This document shows positions 4,708-6,820 of a stretch of 6,820 bases of DNA, piece after piece. The first letter of the stretch is position 1. Every line of letters starts with the position of its first letter. Below the pieces are notes generated by a model that saw only the letters and a program-made list of their open reading frames with translations, was not told where the DNA came from and did no database searches. Origin of the DNA: Spartobacteria bacterium (GTDB taxonomy: Bacteria > Verrucomicrobiota > Verrucomicrobiia > Chthoniobacterales > Chthoniobacteraceae); the NCBI GenBank assembly GCA_025355595.1, contig JANXZI010000209.1, positions 1 to 6,820 of the forward strand. The letters are read 5' to 3'. The position numbers were made by a program, and so were the translations under genes.

Positions 4708-6820
4708 ATGTCCCAGCCCCATCCCGAACGCCTGCGCGCGATCAAGACCCTCCCGCAGCTCGCCACCTATCTCCGCGAGGAACTCGACTGGCCCATTGAG
4801 TCCGACGACAGCGAGGACATCACCTTCGACTACGACCCCGCCGACCTCGGGCTGGACAAGGACAGCGCCGTCCGCATCCGCGAGATCAAGCAGCTCCGCC
4901 CGCTCACCAGCAGCCAGCCTTGGGGCATCTTCTTCATCTCGTTTGAAAAGAAGCGCCTCCCGGTCGTCGTCATGCGCCGCATCCTCAGCGCGCTGGTGCT
5001 CAGGAAGCGCACGAACAAATCCGAGCGCCCCGCGTGGCGGGCCAGCGACCTTCTCTTCATCTCGGCCTACGGCGAGGAAGACGACCGCGCGCTCACGTTT
5101 GCGCATTTCGTCGAACTCAACACCGGCCTCGCGGAACTCCGCGTCCTCGGCTGGGACGACGACGATACGAAGCTCCACATGGACCTCGTCGCCCACACCC
5201 TCGGCGACAAACTCCGCTGGCAGGACTCGTTCGCCAAAAACCCCGACCAATGGCGCTCCCGCTGGGCCGATGCCTTCCGCATCCCGCACCGCCATGTCAT
5301 CCGCACCTCGCAGGAGCTCGCCCTCGCCCTTGCCGCGTGCGCCCGCAACATCCGCAACCGCATCCGCACCATCCTCCGCTCCGAGGATGGCTTCGGCGAG
5401 ATTCGCAAGCTCCAGCGCGCCTTTCAGGCCGGCCTCATCCATGACCTCGACGACGCGGGCTTTGCCGACATGTTCGCGCAGACCGTCACCTACGGCCTCT
5501 TCTCCCTCGCCGTCCGCCGCACCGTTCCCGGCAATGGAACCGCCTTCACGAAGGACGACCTCCCGCACTACTTCACCAGCCCCTTCCTGAAGGAAATGCT
5601 CGGCGTCTTCCTCGGCATCAAGAGCCGCAAGGGCGCCATTGATTTCGACGAACTCGGCGTCAGCGACGTCACCGACCTGCTCACCAGCCCGGACACCCAC
5701 ATGGAAGTCGTCCTCGCCGACTTCAACAACAAGACCCGCGGCGAAGACCCCGTCATCCACTTCTACGAGCACTTCCTCAGCGCCTACAACAAGCAGCTCA
5801 AAATCCAGCGCGGCGTCTTCTACACCCCGCAGCCCGTCGTCTCCTACATCGTCCGCAGCGTCCACGAGCTGTTGCAGACCGAGTTCGGCCTCACGGACGG
5901 TCTCGCCTCCACCGTCACCTGGGGAGAAATGATCGCGCGTTCGGAAAAGGCGGCGGCTTCAAATCCTAAATCTGAAATCCTAAATCCTAAATTGCGCCTC
6001 CCCCCTCTCACCGACGAGCCGGGCGAAACGCGCACCATCTCCCCGGATGAACCGTTCGTCCAAATCCTCGACCCCGCCACCGGCACCGCCACCTTCCTCG
6101 TCGAGGTGATTGATGTCATTCATCGCCACCTTGAGGCGCGGTGGAAAAAGGGCGGCCTCGCCGCGATGCCCGCGCTTCCCGCGCCCCTTCAGGGCGCATC
6201 CGTTGGGGACGCCGGGTCCGGGGGTTCTCGCTTCGCTCCACCACCGGCTAATTTTCCGCAGCCTTCCGGGCTGCCCGAAGCCGCGCCTCGACTCGCTGAG
6301 CACGGCGGAGCCGTGCCGGAAATTAGCCGGGGGTCGAGCGAGCGCAGCGAGCGAACACCCCCGGATCGGGAAAAAAAACGGTCGCACCCCGGAGGGGTGC
6401 CGGAAGCGCACGCCTCCGGGAAGGTTCCCGCGCCCCTCCGGGGCGCATCCGTTGGCGGTGCGGGTTCCGGGGGTATCGCTCGCGGACTCGCTCAACCCCC
6501 GGCTAATATCCCTCAGCCCTCCGGGCTGGGCGACGCACCGCGCACCTTCGCCGACTATTGGAATCTCTACGTCCCGCGCGCGCTGCTCCCGCGCCTCCAC
6601 GCCTTCGAGCTGATGATGGCCCCCTACGCCATCGCCCACATGAAAATCGGCCTCAAGCTCGCCGAGACCGGCTACCGCTTCGGCACCGAGGAGCGCGCCC
6701 GCATCTACCTCACCAACGCCCTCGAACCGTGGGTGAAACAGCTCCCGCTCATCGGCTTCGACGCCCTCGCCCACGAAGCCGCCGCCGTGAACGAAATCAA
6801 ACGCCACAAGCGCTTCACCG
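4708..6820 (+). CDS. Large N6-adenine DNA methyltransferase (type ISP/IIG-like), partial at right edge, with repeat insertions
   Basis: The frame is open from ATG 4708 to the window end (704 residues seen). No ATG, GTG or TTG occurs in frame between the TGA at 4537 and this ATG, and there is no clear ribosome binding site. Residues 1-350 are a conserved N-terminal region found in large N-6 DNA methylases (LPQLATYLREELDWPIES, IREIKQLRPLTSSQPWGIFF, GEEDDRALTFAHF). I cannot assign it a nuclease fold. The methylase starts with QRGVFYTPQPVVSYIV (F371-P374) and has SAM-binding motif I, DPATGTATFL (455-464). After about residue 612, YVPRALLPRLHAFELMMAPY and LKLAETGYRFGTEERARIYL return to family sequence. 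The catalytic NPPY motif should follow just beyond the window. Relatives as remembered have short linkers on both sides of motif I. Here residues about 412-430 come from a heptamer array and about 490-607 from a palindromic repeat mosaic. The role is DNA methylation within a restriction system; cleavage may be supplied by the upstream PLD-helicase. Confidence 0.85.
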   Translation, partial: MSQPHPERLRAIKTLPQLATYLREELDWPIESDDSEDITFDYDPADLGLDKDSAVRIREIKQLRPLTSSQPWGIFFISFEKKRLPVVVMRRILSALVLRKRTNKSERPAWRASDLLFISAYGEEDDRALTFAHFVELNTGLAELRVLGWDDDDTKLHMDLVAHTLGDKLRWQDSFAKNPDQWRSRWADAFRIPHRHVIRTSQELALALAACARNIRNRIRTILRSEDGFGEIRKLQRAFQAGLIHDLDDAGFADMFAQTVTYGLFSLAVRRTVPGNGTAFTKDDLPHYFTSPFLKEMLGVFLGIKSRKGAIDFDELGVSDVTDLLTSPDTHMEVVLADFNNKTRGEDPVIHFYEHFLSAYNKQLKIQRGVFYTPQPVVSYIVRSVHELLQTEFGLTDGLASTVTWGEMIARSEKAAASNPKSEILNPKLRLPPLTDEPGETRTISPDEPFVQILDPATGTATFLVEVIDVIHRHLEARWKKGGLAAMPALPAPLQGASVGDAGSGGSRFAPPPANFPQPSGLPEAAPRLAEHGGAVPEISRGSSERSERTPPDREKKRSHPGGVPEAHASGKVPAPLRGASVGGAGSGGIARGLAQPPANIPQPSGLGDAPRTFADYWNLYVPRALLPRLHAFELMMAPYAIAHMKIGLKLAETGYRFGTEERARIYLTNALEPWVKQLPLIGFDALAHEAAAVNEIKRHKRFT
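5961..5993 (+). repeat. 7-bp tandem repeat (AAATCCT) within the methyltransferase gene
   Basis: There are four consecutive heptamers, AAATCCT, AAATCTG, AAATCCT and AAATCCT, followed by a partial AAATT. In the gene's frame they read SNPKSEILNPKL without a stop. The AT-rich array contrasts sharply with its GC-rich surroundings. It resembles a dispersed repeat usually seen between genes in PVC and other GC-rich bacteria, whose complementary strand reads like NLGFRISDLGF. It lies between WGEMIARSEKAAA and LPPLTDEPGETRTISPDEPF, just before motif I. Seven is not a multiple of three, so gain or loss of one unit would shift the frame. Confidence 0.85.
6176..6273 (+). repeat. Palindromic repeat module, copy 1 (direct)
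   Basis: This 98-bp module contains three hairpin elements. GCGCCC (6181-6186) pairs with GGGCGC (6192-6197). CCGGGGGT (6218-6225) pairs imperfectly with ACCACCGG before GGCTAAT (6246-6252). CAGCC (6259-6263) pairs with GGCTG (6269-6273). It is closely similar to the module at 6425-6528 and is read in the same frame, giving PAPLQGASVG and PPANFPQPSGL. The tripartite hairpin layout resembles REP or BIME-type mobile repeats. The repeat family and any partner transposase are not identified. Confidence 0.82.
6301..6406 (-). repeat. Palindromic repeat module, inverted copy
   Basis: The same three elements appear in reverse order and orientation. CACGGC (6301-6306) and GCCGTG (6310-6315) flank a GGA loop. 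ATTAGCC (6322-6328), the complement of GGCTAAT, overlaps a perfect 8-bp stem of CCGGGGGT (6327-6334) and ACCCCCGG (6357-6364). GCACCCC (6384-6390) and GGGGTGC (6394-6400) flank another GGA loop. It could pair in RNA with either direct copy. An A8 tract (6371-6378) lies between the second and third hairpins. Confidence 0.78.
6371..6400 (+). promoter_or_regulatory. Possible -1 ribosomal frameshift signal (slippery A-run plus hairpin)
   Basis: Within the methyltransferase frame (GAA AAA AAA CGG from 6370) lies an in-phase A_AAA_AAA heptamer at 6372-6378. After a 5-nt spacer comes a perfect 7-bp GC-rich hairpin at 6384-6400 with a GGA loop. A -1 slip would read about 42 codons of another frame and stop at TAA 6504-6506, inside the GGCTAAT of repeat copy 2. 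That product would keep motif I but lose the catalytic half. The geometry fits the known rule, but it may be an accident of the inserted repeat. Confidence 0.35.
6425..6528 (+). repeat. Palindromic repeat module, copy 2 (direct)
   Basis: This is a 104-bp copy offset exactly 249 bp (83 codons) from copy 1 and 6 bp longer, so both copies are read in one frame. Its stems are more perfect: GCGCCCC (6430-6436) with GGGGCGC (6440-6446), CCGGGGGT (6467-6474) with ACCCCCGG (6495-6502), and CAGCCC (6514-6519) with GGGCTG (6523-6528), with TCC loops in the first and third. GGCTAAT is at 6501-6507. The encoded peptide has PAPLRGASVG and PPANIPQPSGL, matching copy 1 closely. Confidence 0.82.

Noticed and set aside
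4588..5865. A 425-residue open frame on the minus strand
   Set aside because: It lies wholly antisense to the methylase and DUF3368 genes, is rich in repetitive Glu/Gly/Val/Ala, and matches no family I know. Its length is a by-product of GC-rich codon use on the other strand.
5961..5993. Origin-type iteron array
   Set aside because: It lies inside a coding sequence with only four short units and no replication gene nearby.
6176..6528. CRISPR array
   Set aside because: The repeats are about 100 bp, few, in mixed orientation and lack uniform spacers; no cas gene is present.
5980..6807. A 275-residue minus-strand frame across the repeat mosaic
   Set aside because: Antisense to conserved methylase sequence. 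The stop-free repeat region on both strands reflects high GC content, not a gene.

Overview
The window is GC-rich and densely coding, with all credible genes on the + strand. It looks like the edge of a defence island in a bacterium of the Planctomycetota/Verrucomicrobiota (PVC) type. That assignment is inference. It rests on the style of the PhoD-like phosphatase, the weak or absent Shine-Dalgarno sequences, and two classes of dispersed repeat: an AT-rich heptamer array, and GC-rich palindromic modules carrying GGCTAAT. No rRNA, tRNA or CRISPR array was seen.

Layout. (1) Positions 2-463 hold the C-terminal part of a PhoD-like metallophosphatase, apparently a chromosomal neighbour rather than part of the island. 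(2) Positions 464-602 are a short gap with small hairpins and a 7-bp inverted repeat. (3) Positions 603-740 hold a 45-codon relic of a type I restriction methyltransferase (hsdM). The usual HsdM N-terminus is joined directly to a segment that normally lies several hundred residues further on. (4) Positions 746-3877 encode a 1043-residue protein with an N-terminal phospholipase D (HKD) nuclease-like domain and an SNF2-type SF2 helicase, starting 5 nt after the relic. (5) Positions 3937-4697 are a toxin-antitoxin-like pair: a UPF0175 antitoxin-like protein and a DUF3368 PIN-like protein, 2 nt apart. (6) From 4708 to the window end runs a large N6-adenine DNA methyltransferase of the type ISP/IIG-like class. 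It is open at the right edge, before its catalytic motif IV.

Working model (inference). The locus is a restriction or anti-phage module. The PLD-helicase would supply translocation and DNA cleavage, the large adenine methyltransferase would supply self-marking, and the embedded TA pair would stabilise or guard the locus. The hsdM relic suggests a classical type I methylase once stood upstream of the helicase and was lost.

The most unusual feature is in the methyltransferase. Two unrelated intergenic-type repeats sit inside its coding sequence, on either side of SAM-binding motif I, and the frame stays open through both. One is a four-unit 7-bp tandem array. The other is a roughly 350-bp mosaic of three hairpin-rich modules (direct, inverted, direct) encoding about 118 extra Gly/Pro/Ala/Ser-rich residues. 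The mosaic also holds an in-frame A_AAA_AAA slippery heptamer followed 5 nt later by a perfect GC-rich hairpin, a layout resembling a -1 frameshift site.
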